A DNA stretch of 64,000 nucleotides from Uruburuella testudinis (GCF_022870865.1 NZ_CP091508.1:2604001-2668000); one strand, 5' to 3'. Counted from the stretch's first letter, positions 1 through 11,287 are shown. Made by a program: numbers and translations. The notes: generated by a model from the sequence alone, not told the origin.

Positions 1-134
1 CAGAATGCCATATGGGCTGCGGAGAGCAACAGAAACTTATATACTTCGAACTAACTTGAATGCAGTATGGGCGCGATTAGCGGCCAGGTCAAGCTTATTT
101 TGATTTATTACACAAACCGGCGTTATGTTAAATT

Positions 135-174
135 CAGGCCGTCTGAAACGCCCACTGACGTTTCAGACGGCCTG
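135..174. terminator. Inverted DUS pair downstream of dapD
   Basis: AGGCCGTCTGAA at 136-147 and its complement at 162-173 form a 12-13-bp stem around a 14-nt loop, 21 nt past the dapD stop. In Neisseria such paired uptake sequences commonly act as terminators and also promote DNA uptake. Nothing else is seen in bases 1-134. Confidence 0.75.
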
Positions 175-195
175 AGCTTTTACAGCTTTCTGCTT

Positions 196-1017
196 TTATA
201 CGCCGCGCAACAATTCATTGACGCTGGTTTTGGCACGGGTTTGCGCATCCACTTTTTTCACAATCACCGCGCAATAGAGGCTGTGGCTGCCGTCTTTTGC
301 AGGCAGGCTGCCCGACACCACTACCGAACCGGCAGGCACGCGCCCGTAGTGGATTTCGCCGGTTTCGCGATCATAGATTTTGGTAGATTGGCCGATATAC
401 ACGCCCATCGAAATCACGCTGCCTTCTTCCACAATCACACCCTCAACGATTTCCGAACGCGCGCCGATAAAGCAGTTGTCTTCAATAATGGTGGGCGCAG
501 CCTGCAAAGGCTCCAGCACGCCGCCGATGCCCACACCGCCGCTCAAATGCACGTTTTTACCGATTTGGGCGCACGAGCCGACTGTGGCCCAAGTGTCGAC
601 CATCGCACCTTCGTCCACATATGCGCCGATGTTGACATAAGAGGGCATCAACACCACGTTTTTGGCCACAAAGCTGCCGCGGCGTGCCACAGCCCCGGGC
701 ACGGCACGGAAACCGGCGGCTTTGAATTCTTCTTCGCTCCAACCGGCAAATTTGGTCGGTACTTTATCGAAATACTGATTAACGCCGTCGTTTTGCACTT
801 CATTGTCGGCAATGCGGAACGACAACAATACGGCTTTTTTCGCCCACTCGTTCACCTTCCACTCGCCCACGCCCAAACGCTCGGCCACACGCACTTGGCC
901 GGCATCCAATTGACGCAGAGTTTCCAACACCGCCTCTTTGACTTCGGGGCTGACGGTTGAAGGGGTAATCTCGGCGCGGTTTTCAAACGCCGTTTCGATG
1001 ATGTTTTGCAATGACAT
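196..1017 (-). CDS. dapD: 2,3,4,5-tetrahydropyridine-2,6-dicarboxylate N-succinyltransferase DapD
   Basis: Cytoplasmic trimeric enzyme that transfers succinyl from succinyl-CoA to tetrahydrodipicolinate in the succinylase branch of lysine and meso-diaminopimelate synthesis. The 273-residue length matches the family (E. coli 274). An N-terminal helical domain (about 1-95) is followed by a left-handed beta-helix of hexapeptide repeats (about 100-235), including the stretch [20 protein letters not shown]. The ATG is the first plausible start. The gene stands alone, with the paired-DUS terminator behind it. dapB of the same pathway lies at about 5 kb on the other strand, so the pathway genes are dispersed. 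Confidence 0.97.
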   Translation of the reverse strand: MSLQNIIETAFENRAEITPSTVSPEVKEAVLETLRQLDAGQVRVAERLGVGEWKVNEWAKKAVLLSFRIADNEVQNDGVNQYFDKVPTKFAGWSEEEFKAAGFRAVPGAVARRGSFVAKNVVLMPSYVNIGAYVDEGAMVDTWATVGSCAQIGKNVHLSGGVGIGGVLEPLQAAPTIIEDNCFIGARSEIVEGVIVEEGSVISMGVYIGQSTKIYDRETGEIHYGRVPAGSVVVSGSLPAKDGSHSLYCAVIVKKVDAQTRAKTSVNELLRGV

Positions 1018-1283
1018 GATAATCCTTTGAAATATCGGTTGGATAAGGCGGCATAAATGCGCAAATGCGTTATTTTACCCCAACTCAACGGCATTGCGGG
1101 CAAGTTAGCCTATTTTTATCAACCGTATTGCCTCCGCCGCGCCCACCGGAGCGCCCTCACCTTTTTCACAAATATCCCATTGTTTCCGCAACAAAATTAT
1201 GGCTTTTGCACAATGACACCGCGAGCCGCCGCCCGTATGATGGTCACAATCACCCGACAAGCGTTCTTTTCAGGAGCCTGACC

Positions 1284-2843
1284 ATGAACCCGACCCCAAA
1301 CCAAACACCTTTATATATCAAGGTGCACGACAGCGACAATGTTGCCATTATCGTCAACAGCGGCGGCCTCAAAAAAGGGGCGGCCTTTTCAGACGGCCTC
1401 AACTTAATCGAAGATATTCCGCAAGGCCACAAAGTGGCGCTGACAGACATTGCCGAAAACGGCGAAATCGTGCGCTATGGCGAAATCATCGGCTACGCGC
1501 TTAAAAACATTCCGCAAGGCAGTTGGATAGACGAATCGTTGGTTATCTTGCCCGAAGCGCCGCCGCTGGCCAGCCTTCCGCTGGCCACCCGCCCGGCCCC
1601 GCCATTCGAACCGCTTGAGGGCTACACTTTTAAAGGTTACCGCAACCAAGACGGCAGCGTCGGCACCAAAAACCTGCTCGGCATCACCACCAGCGTGCAT
1701 TGTGTGGCCGGCGTGGTGGATTATGTGGTTAAAATCATCGAACAGAAACTGTTGCCCAAATATCCGAATGTCGACGGCGTGGTCGGCCTCAACCACCTTT
1801 ATGGCTGCGGTGTGGCGATTAATGCGCCGGCAGCGGTCGTGCCCATCCGCACCATTCACAATATCGCGCTGAACCCGAATTTCGGCGGCGAAATCATGGT
1901 GGTCGGCCTGGGCTGTGAAAAGCTGCAACCCGCCCGCCTGCTGGAAGGCACGCCCGACACCATTCCGATCCACACCGAATCAGCATCGGTTACCAGCCTG
2001 CAAGACGAACAATTTCACGGCTTTGAAGCGATGGTGGCTTCGATTCTGCAAACCGCCGAACAGCATTTGGCCAAACTCAATGCCCGCCAACGCGAAACCT
2101 GCCCTGCTGCCGAGCTGGTGGTCGGTATGCAATGCGGCGGCAGCGATGCTTTTTCAGGGGTAACCGCCAACCCTGCCGTGGGCTATGCTTCTGATTTACT
2201 GGTGCGCTGCGGTGCCACGGTGATGTTTTCGGAAGTAACCGAAGTGCGCGATGCCATCCATCTGCTCACGCCCCGTGCTGCCACGCCCGAAGTCGGCAAG
2301 CGCCTGCTGGAAGAAATGCAGTGGTATGACGACTATCTAAATGCCGGCCAAACCGACCGCAGCGCCAACCCCTCCCCGGGCAATAAAAAAGGCGGCTTGG
2401 CCAATGTAGTGGAAAAAGCGCTCGGCTCAATCGCCAAATCCGGCTCCGGTGCGATTGTGGAAGTGCTCTCCCCCGGCCAGCGCCCGACCCGCCGCGGCCT
2501 CATTTATGCCGCCACGCCCGCCAGCGATTTTGTGTGCGGCACCCAACAGCTCGCCTCAGGCATCACCGTGCAAGTCTTTACCACCGGGCGCGGCACTCCC
2601 TACGGGCTAGCGGCGGTACCGGTGATTAAAGTGGCCACCCGCACCGATTTGGCCGAGCGCTGGTTCGACTTGATGGACATCAACGCCGGCCGCATCGCCA
2701 CCGGCGAGGCTTCCATCGAAGATATCGGCTGGGAAATTTTCCACTATATCCTCGACGCGGCCAGCGGCAAAAAAGTGCCGTGGTCCGACCGCTGGGGCCT
2801 GCACAATGCGCTATCGGTATTCAACCCGGCACCGGTTACCTGA
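1284..2843 (+). CDS. garD: Galactarate dehydratase (GarD, UxaA family)
   Basis: Predicted to dehydrate D-galactarate to 5-keto-4-deoxy-D-glucarate. The protein is 519 residues (E. coli GarD 523) with an N-terminal SAF domain (about 10-85) and the long altronate/galactarate dehydratase core. The segment [13 protein letters not shown] and conserved cysteines ([27 protein letters not shown]) are typical of this Fe-dependent family. I chose the ATG at 1284 because AGGAG lies at 1272-1276; the frame stays open upstream but without family sequence. No garL, garR or garK homologue is adjacent, so the pathway context is incomplete here. Altronate dehydratase is the main alternative, though the single full-length SAF-plus-core form favours GarD. 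Confidence 0.88.
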   Translation: MNPTPNQTPLYIKVHDSDNVAIIVNSGGLKKGAAFSDGLNLIEDIPQGHKVALTDIAENGEIVRYGEIIGYALKNIPQGSWIDESLVILPEAPPLASLPLATRPAPPFEPLEGYTFKGYRNQDGSVGTKNLLGITTSVHCVAGVVDYVVKIIEQKLLPKYPNVDGVVGLNHLYGCGVAINAPAAVVPIRTIHNIALNPNFGGEIMVVGLGCEKLQPARLLEGTPDTIPIHTESASVTSLQDEQFHGFEAMVASILQTAEQHLAKLNARQRETCPAAELVVGMQCGGSDAFSGVTANPAVGYASDLLVRCGATVMFSEVTEVRDAIHLLTPRAATPEVGKRLLEEMQWYDDYLNAGQTDRSANPSPGNKKGGLANVVEKALGSIAKSGSGAIVEVLSPGQRPTRRGLIYAATPASDFVCGTQQLASGITVQVFTTGRGTPYGLAAVPVIKVATRTDLAERWFDLMDINAGRIATGEASIEDIGWEIFHYILDAASGKKVPWSDRWGLHNALSVFNPAPVT

Positions 2844-2988
2844 TACCCGCTCACAAAAACCACCTAACGGCGTTGGCTTGCCTGCGCTCGAAGAGAATTG
2901 GTTTTGCTAAGGTGCCGAAGCCTCCAGTCGACCAACCTGCACTGTCTCCGACTCGCCGCCTTGCTCGCTTACTTTTGTAAACGGGCAT
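2844..2988. repeat. Family A small dispersed inverted repeat, copy 1
   Basis: Begins one base after the garD stop with TACCCGCTCACAAAAACC and ends with the near-complement CTTACTTTTGTAAACGGGCAT. The same ends recur at 12,329, 13,675, 14,278, 15,871 and 50,158. No coding capacity is seen. The rest of the garD-aat gap holds only the paired DUS at about 3006-3041. Confidence 0.6.
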
Positions 2989-3005
2989 GATTTGCTCATC
3001 ATAAC

Positions 3006-3041
3006 GAAAGGCCGTCTGAAACGTTTTTCAGACGGCCTTTC
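3006..3041. terminator. Paired DUS hairpin between garD and aat
   Basis: GAAAGGCCGTCTGAA and its complement form a stem of about 15 bp with a short loop between the convergent genes garD and aat, so it is probably a bidirectional terminator. Confidence 0.75.
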
Positions 3042-3145
3042 GTTATCCTGTAAAAATCAATAGCGCCCTGTGCAAAATTTCTGTTGCAGCAGATAAAGCG
3101 GCAACCCGGAAATAACACAACAAAATGGTGCATGCAAAAACCTGC

Positions 3146-3886
3146 CTACAGCGCTGACAAATTAATGCGATTAAAACCAATCAGTTCGCGGGGAATCGAA
3201 TGCCGCAGCGTTTGAGCGGTCAATGTTTGCAAGGCCGTCTGAAAGGTATCAAACGGCATGCTTTCCGAGCCGAAACGCGCTAAGTGTTCGGTATTCATCT
3301 GACAATCGATAAGCGCCACACCGCAATCCGCCAAATAAGGCACGGCAGTGGCAAAAGCGATTTTAGAAGCCTCACTTTGCCGGGCAAACATCGATTCGCC
3401 GTAAAACACGCTGCCGATTTGTACGCCATACAGGCCGCCGGCCAAGTTCAGACGGCCTTCGGCATCGGGATACCAGCATTCAAACGAATGGGCATAACCA
3501 AGCCGGTGCAACTGCCTGTAGGCCTGCTGCATTTCGCGGGTAATCCAAGTGCCGTGCTGGCCGGGGCGCGGAGCCTCGGCGCAGGCGGCAATCACAGCAT
3601 CAAAGCGGTAATTCGAGGTTACGGCATAGGGTTTGTTGCGCAGGCTTTTTTGCAGCGAGCGGCCGATGTGCAGCTTGTGCGGATACAGCACGGTGCGCGG
3701 AGCAATCACCCACCAGCATATCGGCTGGCCGTCTGAATACCACGGAAAAATGCCTTGCGGATAGGCGGCAAGCAGCCGCTCGGGGCTTAAATTGCCGCCG
3801 ACAGCCACCAATCCTTCACGCAGCACAACGGCTTCTCCCGCATCGGGAAAAGCCGTACTGTTTGGGTCGAGCAGCGGAATATCCAC
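3146..3886 (-). CDS. aat: Leucyl/phenylalanyl-tRNA-protein transferase Aat
   Basis: Cytoplasmic enzyme of the bacterial N-end rule pathway. It adds Leu or Phe from aminoacyl-tRNA to proteins with N-terminal Arg or Lys, marking them for ClpAP. It has 246 residues. The family signature is clear: WWVIAPRTVL around residues 58-67 and GGLYGVQIGSVFYGESMF followed by SEASKIA near 150-175. The ATG follows a gap that contains an inverted DUS pair. No ClpS or ClpA gene is nearby. Fur lies upstream in the same direction, separated by that hairpin, so aat probably has its own promoter. Confidence 0.96.
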   Translation of the reverse strand: MDIPLLDPNSTAFPDAGEAVVLREGLVAVGGNLSPERLLAAYPQGIFPWYSDGQPICWWVIAPRTVLYPHKLHIGRSLQKSLRNKPYAVTSNYRFDAVIAACAEAPRPGQHGTWITREMQQAYRQLHRLGYAHSFECWYPDAEGRLNLAGGLYGVQIGSVFYGESMFARQSEASKIAFATAVPYLADCGVALIDCQMNTEHLARFGSESMPFDTFQTALQTLTAQTLRHSIPRELIGFNRINLSAL

Positions 3887-3912
3887 AATAGCACCGAGCC
3901 TTTAAACATGCT

Positions 3913-3950
3913 TTTCAGACGGCCTGAGCTTTCACGCAGGCCGTCTGAAA
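3913..3950. terminator. Inverted DUS pair behind fur
   Basis: TTTCAGACGGCCTG and CAGGCCGTCTGAAA are separated by 10 nt, just after the fur stop (minus strand) and before aat. This gives a strong stem-loop. Confidence 0.7.
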
Positions 3951-3960
3951 CCGATATCGG

Positions 3961-4389
3961 TCAGCGTTTGTCTTTTTTCTGACAATCGCCGCACACGCCA
4001 TACATATATAAAGCGTGGTCTACAATGCGGTAGCCGTTTTCTTCTGCGATTTTGTCTTGCAGCTTTTCAATTTCATCATTATGAAATTCGGTCACCTTGC
4101 CGCATTTCACACAGACGATATGATCATGATGGCCGCCGGTATTCAGCTCGTAAACCGCTTTGCCGGTTTCGAAATGGTGGCGTAGCAAAATGCCGGCCTG
4201 CTCAAACTGAGTCAGCACGCGGTAGATGGTGGCCACGCCGATTTCGATGCCTTCTTCCAGCAAAATGCGGTAAACGTCTTCCGCACTCAAATGCTCTTCG
4301 GCATGCTCTTCAAACAAATCCAAGATTTTCAAACGCGGGCCGGTTACTTTCAGACCGCTGTCTTTTAATTGGGCGATATTGCTTTCCAT
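3961..4389 (-). CDS. fur: Ferric uptake regulator Fur
   Basis: Iron-sensing dimeric repressor. It has 142 residues when started at the ATG at 4389 ([10 protein letters not shown]), which matches Neisseria Fur; an in-frame upstream ATG would add 22 unrelated residues. The winged helix covers about 15-80 (GVATIYRVL recognition helix). Metal ligands are visible: HHDH at 87-90, C93/C96 in CVKC, and C133/C136 in CGDC. It is divergent from bamE with a shared 147-bp promoter region. Possible downstream targets in this window include the FepA-like receptor at 60.5 kb, which has a weak Fur-box-like sequence. Confidence 0.97.
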   Translation of the reverse strand: MESNIAQLKDSGLKVTGPRLKILDLFEEHAEEHLSAEDVYRILLEEGIEIGVATIYRVLTQFEQAGILLRHHFETGKAVYELNTGGHHDHIVCVKCGKVTEFHNDEIEKLQDKIAEENGYRIVDHALYMYGVCGDCQKKDKR

Positions 4390-4536
4390 AAGTTCTTTCC
4401 ATACCCGTGTGGTGTAATTATCGCTATAATACGCATTTTTAGCAGCTTTGCCCACTATCAGATGATAAAGGTTTTCAATTGCCCGAACCTTTCTGGCATA
4501 CTGATAACTAAGTAACCATCAACGAAAGGTAAAACC

Positions 4537-4971
4537 GTGAACAAATCCCTATGTTTCGCCCTGGCAGCCCTGCTGGGGTTGGCCGCCTGCTCGGCCGAAC
4601 GCGTGTCTCATTTTCCCTCTTACAAACTGAAAGTGGTGCAAGGCAACGAGCTGGATCCGCGCGCCGTAGTTGCGCTGCAACCGGGCATGAGCCGCGATCA
4701 GGTGCAACTTTTGCTCGGCACACCGCTGCTGCGTGACCCCTTCCATGCCAACCGCTGGGACTACACCTTCAACACCGCCCGCAACGGCATATTGGCAGAC
4801 CAACGCACCCTGACCCTTTATTTTGACAACGACCAACTCGCCCGCGCAGAAGGCAATGCCATCCAATATGCAGTCGAGCAAGTACAGGCCGAACAAGCCG
4901 CCGCCGCGCAGAACGCCGCCGCCCAATACCAACCGGTGCAGCCGCAAACCGCCCCTGCCGCCAACCCTTAA
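4537..4971 (+). CDS. bamE: Outer membrane assembly lipoprotein BamE (SmpA/OmlA)
   Basis: Small lipoprotein of the BAM complex that inserts beta-barrels into the outer membrane. It has 144 residues with a lipoprotein signal ending LAAC (Cys18) and a BamE/SmpA fold at about 30-105, containing LQPGMSRDQVQLLLGTP and the RWDYTF strand. The last 35 residues are rich in Gln and Ala and are probably disordered. The start is GTG at 4537 with GAAAGG at 4524-4529. It is divergent from fur and 18 bp upstream of dapB in the same direction, so bamE-dapB probably form an operon. Confidence 0.94.
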   Translation: MNKSLCFALAALLGLAACSAERVSHFPSYKLKVVQGNELDPRAVVALQPGMSRDQVQLLLGTPLLRDPFHANRWDYTFNTARNGILADQRTLTLYFDNDQLARAEGNAIQYAVEQVQAEQAAAAQNAAAQYQPVQPQTAPAANP

Positions 4972-5802
<831 letters not shown>

Positions 5803-5821
5803 ATGCATTTGCAATAAAACC

Positions 5822-5856
5822 AAGGCCGTCTGAAACCCGATTTTTCAGACGGCCTT
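5822..5856. terminator. Paired DUS hairpin after dapB
   Basis: AAGGCCGTCTGAA and its complement around a short loop, 20 nt past dapB. In the following 5857-6122 I see only AT/GC-mixed intergenic DNA, with no gene or repeat. Confidence 0.75.
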
Positions 5857-6122
5857 ATCTTACCTTATCTTAAAATGAGCGCTCGGGATAAGCCGTAGGA
5901 TAGTGCGGATGAACGGCTAACCACCCGTTTGCGGCATATCTTCGCATAACTGCTTCATTGAGTTACCCCCAACAAACCATCATTCCCGTGTCTGCCGTTT
6001 TCAAAACACAAACGAGGCAATACACCAGTATTTTCCCACCCCAAACCCACGTTATCTTAAATTGATACCTTTTACGCCTTTCAAAATCACTTTGTTCGGG
6101 CGCCAAAGTGACCGCCCTGCTT

Positions 6123-6809
6123 TCATTCCGCATCCGGCAATGCCGCCGAACCCATGCGCCGCAAGATGATATTGGTTTTATTGCGCAAGCCCCGGTCGCG
6201 CGGGTGGGCTGCGTAATACAGCGGTCGCGGCACCCGTGCGGCAAGTTGGGCAGCCTGCTGGCGGCTGAGGTTGTTGGCAGCCTTTTTATAAAAATGCTGC
6301 GCAGCTGCTTCGGCACCAAACACGCCCGGCGCCCATTCGATCACATTCAGATACAGCGCAAAAATACGGTCTTTATCGGTAGTGGCTTCCAGCATCGCGG
6401 TAATCGCCGCTTCTTCGGCCTTGCGGATATAGCTGCGGCTGTCGTTGAGAAACAGGTTTTTGGCCAACTGCTGGCTGATGGTGGAGCCGCCCGCGCGCAC
6501 TTTGCCGCTTTTTTGATTGCGCTTGATGGCATTTTGAATACCGCTCCAATCAAAACCGCCGTGTTCGGCAAAATTGGCATCTTCTGAGGCAATCAGCGCT
6601 TTTTTCAGATTGGTGGAAATATTTTGATACGGCACCCAACGGTAATCCAGCGCCACCGTTTTACGGGCATCGCGAAATTCGCTCATGCGCATGCCCATAA
6701 ATGCACTTTGGTGCGGCGCCACGGCACGGTAGGTAATAATGTTGCCATACACATACGCATTAAATAGGATAAACGCGGCAAAAGGCAGCGCCAACAGCCA
6801 TTTAAGCAT
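6123..6809 (-). CDS. mtgA: Monofunctional peptidoglycan transglycosylase MtgA
   Basis: Glycosyltransferase family 51 enzyme that polymerises lipid II into glycan strands at the inner membrane. It has 228 residues with an N-terminal membrane anchor (about 3-22). The catalytic motif [11 protein letters not shown] puts Glu76 in the active site, and [15 protein letters not shown] (about 108-122) is the second hallmark. No transpeptidase domain follows, which separates it from class A PBPs. Its start overlaps the end of aroE by 8 bp, so translation is probably coupled. Confidence 0.96.
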   Translation of the reverse strand: MLKWLLALPFAAFILFNAYVYGNIITYRAVAPHQSAFMGMRMSEFRDARKTVALDYRWVPYQNISTNLKKALIASEDANFAEHGGFDWSGIQNAIKRNQKSGKVRAGGSTISQQLAKNLFLNDSRSYIRKAEEAAITAMLEATTDKDRIFALYLNVIEWAPGVFGAEAAAQHFYKKAANNLSRQQAAQLAARVPRPLYYAAHPRDRGLRNKTNIILRRMGSAALPDAE

Positions 6810-7620
6810 GATTTTCCCTCATATAGCGGGTAGTGGCGGCAATATCGGGAGCAAAACCGCGCCACAGCGTATAGGCTGCCGCGGCTTGACCCACCAGCAT
6901 ACCGAGGCCGTCTGAACAACACTGTGCACCGGCCTGCCGGGCAAAATTCAAAAAGCCCTCGGCAGCCGCGCCGTAAACCATATCGTAAGCCAGCTCGCAT
7001 GCGCCGAATACTGCCGGCGCAACGGCAGGCACATTGCCGCTGAGGCCGCCTGAAGTGCCGTTGATGATAATATCGAAATAATGCGCCGGCAAATCAGCCA
7101 TCGCCATCACACGCACGCCGAACTGCGCGGCCAGTGCATCAGCTTTTGCGGCGGTGCGGTTGCTCAATACCACTTCAGCGGGCTGCTCCGCCAGCAGCGG
7201 CTGCAACACGCCGCGCACCGCACCGCCGGCGCCGATTAACAGAATTTTTTTACCCGTCGCCGTGATGCCTTGGGCTTCAACAATATCATTAACCATGCCG
7301 ATGCCGTCTGTATTGTCGCCGCGGAAACGGCCATCGGGCAGCGGAATAATAGTGTTGACCGCGCCGGCTGTTTGCGCACGCTCGGAATGCTCGTCAACCC
7401 AATCATAAGCCTCAGTTTTAAACGGCACGGTTACATTCGCGCCCCGCCCGCCGGCTGCAAAAAAACGGCCGGCCGCCGCTGCAAAACCGTCGGGTTCGGC
7501 CAAAATACGCTCATATTCGATTTCTGCCTGCTCCTGCCCGGCAAAATGCTGATGAATCTGCGGAGACTTGCTGTGTGCAATCGGATTGCCGAACACGGCA
7601 TAGCGCGGCTTGTGGTTCAT
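6802..7620 (-). CDS. aroE: Shikimate dehydrogenase AroE
   Basis: NADPH-dependent reduction of 3-dehydroshikimate in aromatic amino acid synthesis. It has 272 residues. The substrate-binding block [11 protein letters not shown] is at 10-20, catalytic Lys68 in VTVPFKT, Asp105 in NTDG, and the nucleotide-binding GAGGA at 130-134. It is the first gene of the aroE-mtgA pair, and the overlap puts mtgA under the aroE promoter. Confidence 0.97.
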   Translation of the reverse strand: MNHKPRYAVFGNPIAHSKSPQIHQHFAGQEQAEIEYERILAEPDGFAAAAGRFFAAGGRGANVTVPFKTEAYDWVDEHSERAQTAGAVNTIIPLPDGRFRGDNTDGIGMVNDIVEAQGITATGKKILLIGAGGAVRGVLQPLLAEQPAEVVLSNRTAAKADALAAQFGVRVMAMADLPAHYFDIIINGTSGGLSGNVPAVAPAVFGACELAYDMVYGAAAEGFLNFARQAGAQCCSDGLGMLVGQAAAAYTLWRGFAPDIAATTRYMRENHA

Positions 7621-7781
7621 GCTGTTCTCACGGTATCGGTGTATGCAGCATTATATCGCTTCTGATTACATCGTGATGCTGTTTTTACCGCACAATTGCC
7701 ATACCGCCTCTCCGGCAGGGTTTCCCGCAAATCCGCACCGTTTCCCGGCCATGCCCGCCAAAAAATTTTCAGAATAAATTG

Positions 7782-7810
7782 TTGACAATTCCAAGCAGCG
7801 AATTTATATT
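7782..7810 (+). promoter_or_regulatory. Near-consensus sigma-70 promoter upstream of glnA
   Basis: TTGACA (7782-7787), a 17-bp spacer and TATATT (7805-7810). It would give a glnA leader of about 240 nt. No gene is seen in 7621-8060. The leader contains a DUS at about 7857 and GC-rich inverted stretches. Confidence 0.65.
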
Positions 7811-8060
7811 GTCATCACACAATTTAACCATTGCATGACGGCAGCTTTCATATCAGGCCGTCTGAAAAACCCGCTGCGGCAATATGGCGTTTGTCTGCAC
7901 TTAGCTGTGCCCCGGCGCCTCGGCAAGCAGCCCGGCTGCTGTTTTTACACGGCCGCCCGTGTTTTTACCCGCCGGTTGTGGCACAATCAATCCGCATCCG
8001 GCGCAAGATTTTTATGATGCCTTTTTATCGTTACACTCTCTAACAATCAGGAGCCTCGCC

Positions 8061-9479
8061 ATGTCAGTAAAAGATGTTGTCAAATTAATCGAAGAAAACG
8101 AAGTGCGCTTCGTTGATTTGCGTTTCACCGATACCAAAGGTAAGCAGCAACACGTTTCCGTGCCCGCCCGCGTATTGCTGGAAGACCCGGAAGAATGGTT
8201 TGAAAACGGCCAGGCTTTCGACGGCTCGTCTATCGCCGGCTGGAAAGGCATCCAAGCGTCAGACATGACTCTGAAACCCGATGCCGACACGGCCTATATC
8301 GACCCTTTCTACGATGATGCCACCGTGGTGATTACCTGCGACGTTATCGACCCCGCCAACGGCCAAGGCTACGACCGCGACCCGCGCTCCATCGCCAAAC
8401 GCGCCGAAGCCTATCTGAAATCTTCAGGCTTGGGCGACACCGCCTTTTTCGGCCCCGAACCGGAATTTTTCGTATTCGACGGCATCGAATGGGAAACCTC
8501 TATGCAGGGCACCCGCTACAAAATCCACTCTGAAGAAGCGGCCTGGTCAAGCGGCGAATCTTACGACGGCCAAAACACCGGCCACCGCCCGGTAGTTAAA
8601 GGCGGCTATTTCCCGGTTGCACCGGTAGATTCCGGCCAAGACCTGCGCTCTGCCTGTGTCAACATTCTCGAAGAAATCGGCATTCCCGTAGAAGTGCACC
8701 ACCACGAAGTGGCCACCGCCGGTCAAATGGAAATCGGCACCAAATTCAGCACCCTGACCAAGCGCGCCGACTGGACTCAAGATTTGAAATACGTGATTCA
8801 AAACGTGGCGCACAACTTCGGCAAAACCGCCACCTTCATGCCCAAACCCATCATGGGCGACAACGGCTCGGGCATGCACGTGCACCAATCTATCTGGAAA
8901 GACGGCCAAAACCTGTTTGCCGGCGACGGCTATGCCGGCCTGTCTGAAATCGCACTCTACTACATCGGCGGCATCATCAAACACGCCAAAGCCCTGAATG
9001 CGATTACCAACCCGTCGACCAATTCTTACAAACGCCTGGTGCCGCACTTTGAAGCCCCCACCAAACTGGCTTACTCGGCCAAAAACCGTTCGGCTTCCAT
9101 CCGCATTCCGCACGTGGCCAGCAGCAAAGCCCGCCGCATCGAAGCGCGCTTCCCCGATCCGATGGCCAACCCCTACCTGTGCTTTGCCGCGCTTTTGATG
9201 GCCGGTTTGGACGGCATCCAAAACAAAATCCACCCGGGCGACCCGGCCGACAAAAACCTGTATGACCTGCCGCCGGAAGAAGATGCTTTGGTGCCGACCG
9301 TATGCGCATCTTTGGAAGAAGCACTGGAATCACTCAAAGCCGATCACGAATTCCTGACCCGCGGCGGCGTGTTCAGCCAAGACTGGATTGAAAGCTACAT
9401 CGCCTTCAAAGAAGAAGACGTGAAGCGCCTGCGTATGGCACCGCATCCGCTGGAATTTGAAATGTATTACTCGCTGTAA
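8061..9479 (+). CDS. glnA: Glutamine synthetase type I (GlnA)
   Basis: Dodecameric enzyme that condenses ammonia with glutamate using ATP. It has 472 residues from the ATG at 8061, with AGGAG at 8049-8053. The beta-grasp domain contains FDGSSIAGW, and catalytic segments include [19 protein letters not shown] and [10 protein letters not shown]. The adenylylation site is Tyr401 in NLYDLPPEE, so this is a regulated GSI-beta enzyme. The matching adenylyltransferase GlnE is encoded at 35.8 kb. The long leader and isolated promoter suggest its own transcription unit. Confidence 0.97.
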   Translation: MSVKDVVKLIEENEVRFVDLRFTDTKGKQQHVSVPARVLLEDPEEWFENGQAFDGSSIAGWKGIQASDMTLKPDADTAYIDPFYDDATVVITCDVIDPANGQGYDRDPRSIAKRAEAYLKSSGLGDTAFFGPEPEFFVFDGIEWETSMQGTRYKIHSEEAAWSSGESYDGQNTGHRPVVKGGYFPVAPVDSGQDLRSACVNILEEIGIPVEVHHHEVATAGQMEIGTKFSTLTKRADWTQDLKYVIQNVAHNFGKTATFMPKPIMGDNGSGMHVHQSIWKDGQNLFAGDGYAGLSEIALYYIGGIIKHAKALNAITNPSTNSYKRLVPHFEAPTKLAYSAKNRSASIRIPHVASSKARRIEARFPDPMANPYLCFAALLMAGLDGIQNKIHPGDPADKNLYDLPPEEDALVPTVCASLEEALESLKADHEFLTRGGVFSQDWIESYIAFKEEDVKRLRMAPHPLEFEMYYSL

Positions 9480-9513
9480 TTTTACGAGCGTGTTATACGT
9501 CAAGCCCGAATAC

Positions 9514-9675
9514 CAGGGTGTCCTGACTATTCGTTTATGAGGGGATTTTTGTTACTGAAAATGCAGATGCAAGGCAAAAAACACAGCAAGATTGGACATC
9601 TTGCGAGGCTTTTTAACGCAGCAGATGCGTTTTCAGGGGCAAAATACACCCTTAAATCGAATTGTCAGGACCCTA
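9514..9675. repeat. Family B MITE-like repeat, copy 1
   Basis: 162 bp bounded by CAGGGTGTCCTGAC and GTCAGGACCCTA. It has an internal core with small hairpins (CAAGATtggacATCTTG, ACGCAgcagaTGCGT) shared with copies at 13,412, 45,302, 50,246 and 60,133. The rest of the 9480-9975 gap holds two DUS copies (about 9753 and 9907) and no gene. Confidence 0.7.
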
Positions 9676-9975
9676 AACCGTTCGGGCTTTTCTGCTTTCC
9701 TATCCCTTCAAAAAAGCAGGATATTTTGCCATAAACAGATTTGCCTGAATTTCAGGCCGTCTGAATAAAAACTCACAATATAATCTTGATTTCAAAAGAA
9801 TACCAATCACACATTCCAACAATGCCACGTATCGATAAAACCGCTACGGCCATCCGCTTATTTTGACAATCTTTAACACTTCGCCTACTATCTGATGTTT
9901 TTTGCTTTCAGACGGCCTCACACCGAAAAAGCAAGCTATTGATTATCGAAACAATATTGCAAGAAAGAAAAACGT

Positions 9976-11190
9976 ATGGAATGGGAATTTAACAGTTATT
10001 ACACCCTGATTGCCGCTACCGTTGTTTTATTGGTCGGCAAGCTGATGGTCAACCGCATCAAATTTCTGCAAAACTTCAACATCCCCGAGCCGGTGGCCGG
10101 CGGCTTGTTGGCGGCAGTGATTTTGTTCGGCCTGCACTATTTTTACGGTGCCAGCTTCAAATTCGAAAAACCGCTGCAAGATGCATTTATGCTGATGTTT
10201 TTCACCTCAATCGGCCTGAGCGCCGACTTTTCGCGGCTGCGGGCGGGCGGTATGCCGCTGATTATCTTTTTGATATTGGTGAGCGTGTTTATCGTGGTGC
10301 AGAACGGCATCGGCGTCGGCATGGCCACGGCCATGGGGCTGGATCCGCTCATCGGCCTGATGACGGGTTCGGTGACACTGACCGGCGGTCACGGCACGGC
10401 CGGCGCCTGGGGGTCGGTGTTTGAAAACCAATACGGTGTAACCGGCGCTACCGGCTTGGGGATGGCGGCCGCCACCTTCGGTTTGGTGGTCGGCGGCCTG
10501 ATCGGCGGCCCCGTTGCCCGCCGCCTGGTCAACAAGATGCACCGTCCCCGCCTGGATGTAGGCGGTGCACGCGCCACTCATGCAGACGGCGGCGAAATCA
10601 TTGATGATCCGTTTGAAGTACGCGACCAACCGCGCCTGATTACCGCTTCTTCAGCCATTGAAACGCTGGCGATGTTTGCCGTGTGTCTGTCGTTTGCCGA
10701 AATCATGAATACTTATGTCGGCGTTTTGCCCAAATTCGTGTGGGCGCTCGGCGCCGGCGTGATTTTGCGCAACGTGCTGGTATTGGTCTTCAAATTCAAT
10801 ATGTTCGACCGCGCCATCGATGTATTCGGCAATGCCTCGCTGTCGTTGTTTTTGGCCATGGCGCTGCTAAACCTGAAACTGTGGGAGCTCAGCGGCCTGG
10901 CCGGCCCGGTGGTGGCGATTTTGGCCGTGCAAACGCTGGTAATGGCGCTGTTTGCCTATTTCATCACCTTCCGCGTGATGGGCAAAAACTACGATGCTGC
11001 CGTTTTGTCGGCCGGCCATTGCGGCTTCGGCATGGGCGCCACGCCTACCGCTGTGGCCAATATGCAGTCGGTTACCGAACACTTCGGCCCTTCGCATAAA
11101 GCCTTTTTGATTGTGCCGATGGTAGGCGCGTTTTTCATCGACCTGGTAAACGTTGCCATTTTGAAAATCTTCATCAGCATCCTGCATTAA
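9976..11190 (+). CDS. gltS: Sodium/glutamate symporter GltS
   Basis: Inner-membrane Na+-coupled glutamate carrier. The 404-residue length is typical. The protein is almost entirely hydrophobic with about ten or more membrane segments. The paired motif TGGHGTAGAWG (about 136-146) and the related GHCGFGMGATPTAV near 350-363 are the two inverted-repeat signature loops of the ESS family. A DUS lies just upstream at about 9907. It is followed by a clear terminator. Confidence 0.95.
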   Translation: MEWEFNSYYTLIAATVVLLVGKLMVNRIKFLQNFNIPEPVAGGLLAAVILFGLHYFYGASFKFEKPLQDAFMLMFFTSIGLSADFSRLRAGGMPLIIFLILVSVFIVVQNGIGVGMATAMGLDPLIGLMTGSVTLTGGHGTAGAWGSVFENQYGVTGATGLGMAAATFGLVVGGLIGGPVARRLVNKMHRPRLDVGGARATHADGGEIIDDPFEVRDQPRLITASSAIETLAMFAVCLSFAEIMNTYVGVLPKFVWALGAGVILRNVLVLVFKFNMFDRAIDVFGNASLSLFLAMALLNLKLWELSGLAGPVVAILAVQTLVMALFAYFITFRVMGKNYDAAVLSAGHCGFGMGATPTAVANMQSVTEHFGPSHKAFLIVPMVGAFFIDLVNVAILKIFISILH

Positions 11191-11206
11191 AACGTAAGCC
11201 GAACCA

Positions 11207-11246
11207 AAAAGCGCCCGCCACGTCTTACCCGTTGCAGGCGCTTTTG
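11207..11246 (+). terminator. Rho-independent terminator after gltS
   Basis: AAAAGCGCC and GGCGCTTTTG form the stem ends around a loop of about 20 nt, followed by T-rich sequence. Confidence 0.6.
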
Positions 11247-11287
11247 TTATGATGCCGTCTGAACCCTATTTTCACAAAGGCGAAATC

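Noticed and set aside
9514..9675. Correia repeat enclosed element
   Set aside because: The ends TAGGGTGTCCTGA do not match Correia termini (TATAG(T/C)GGATTAA type).
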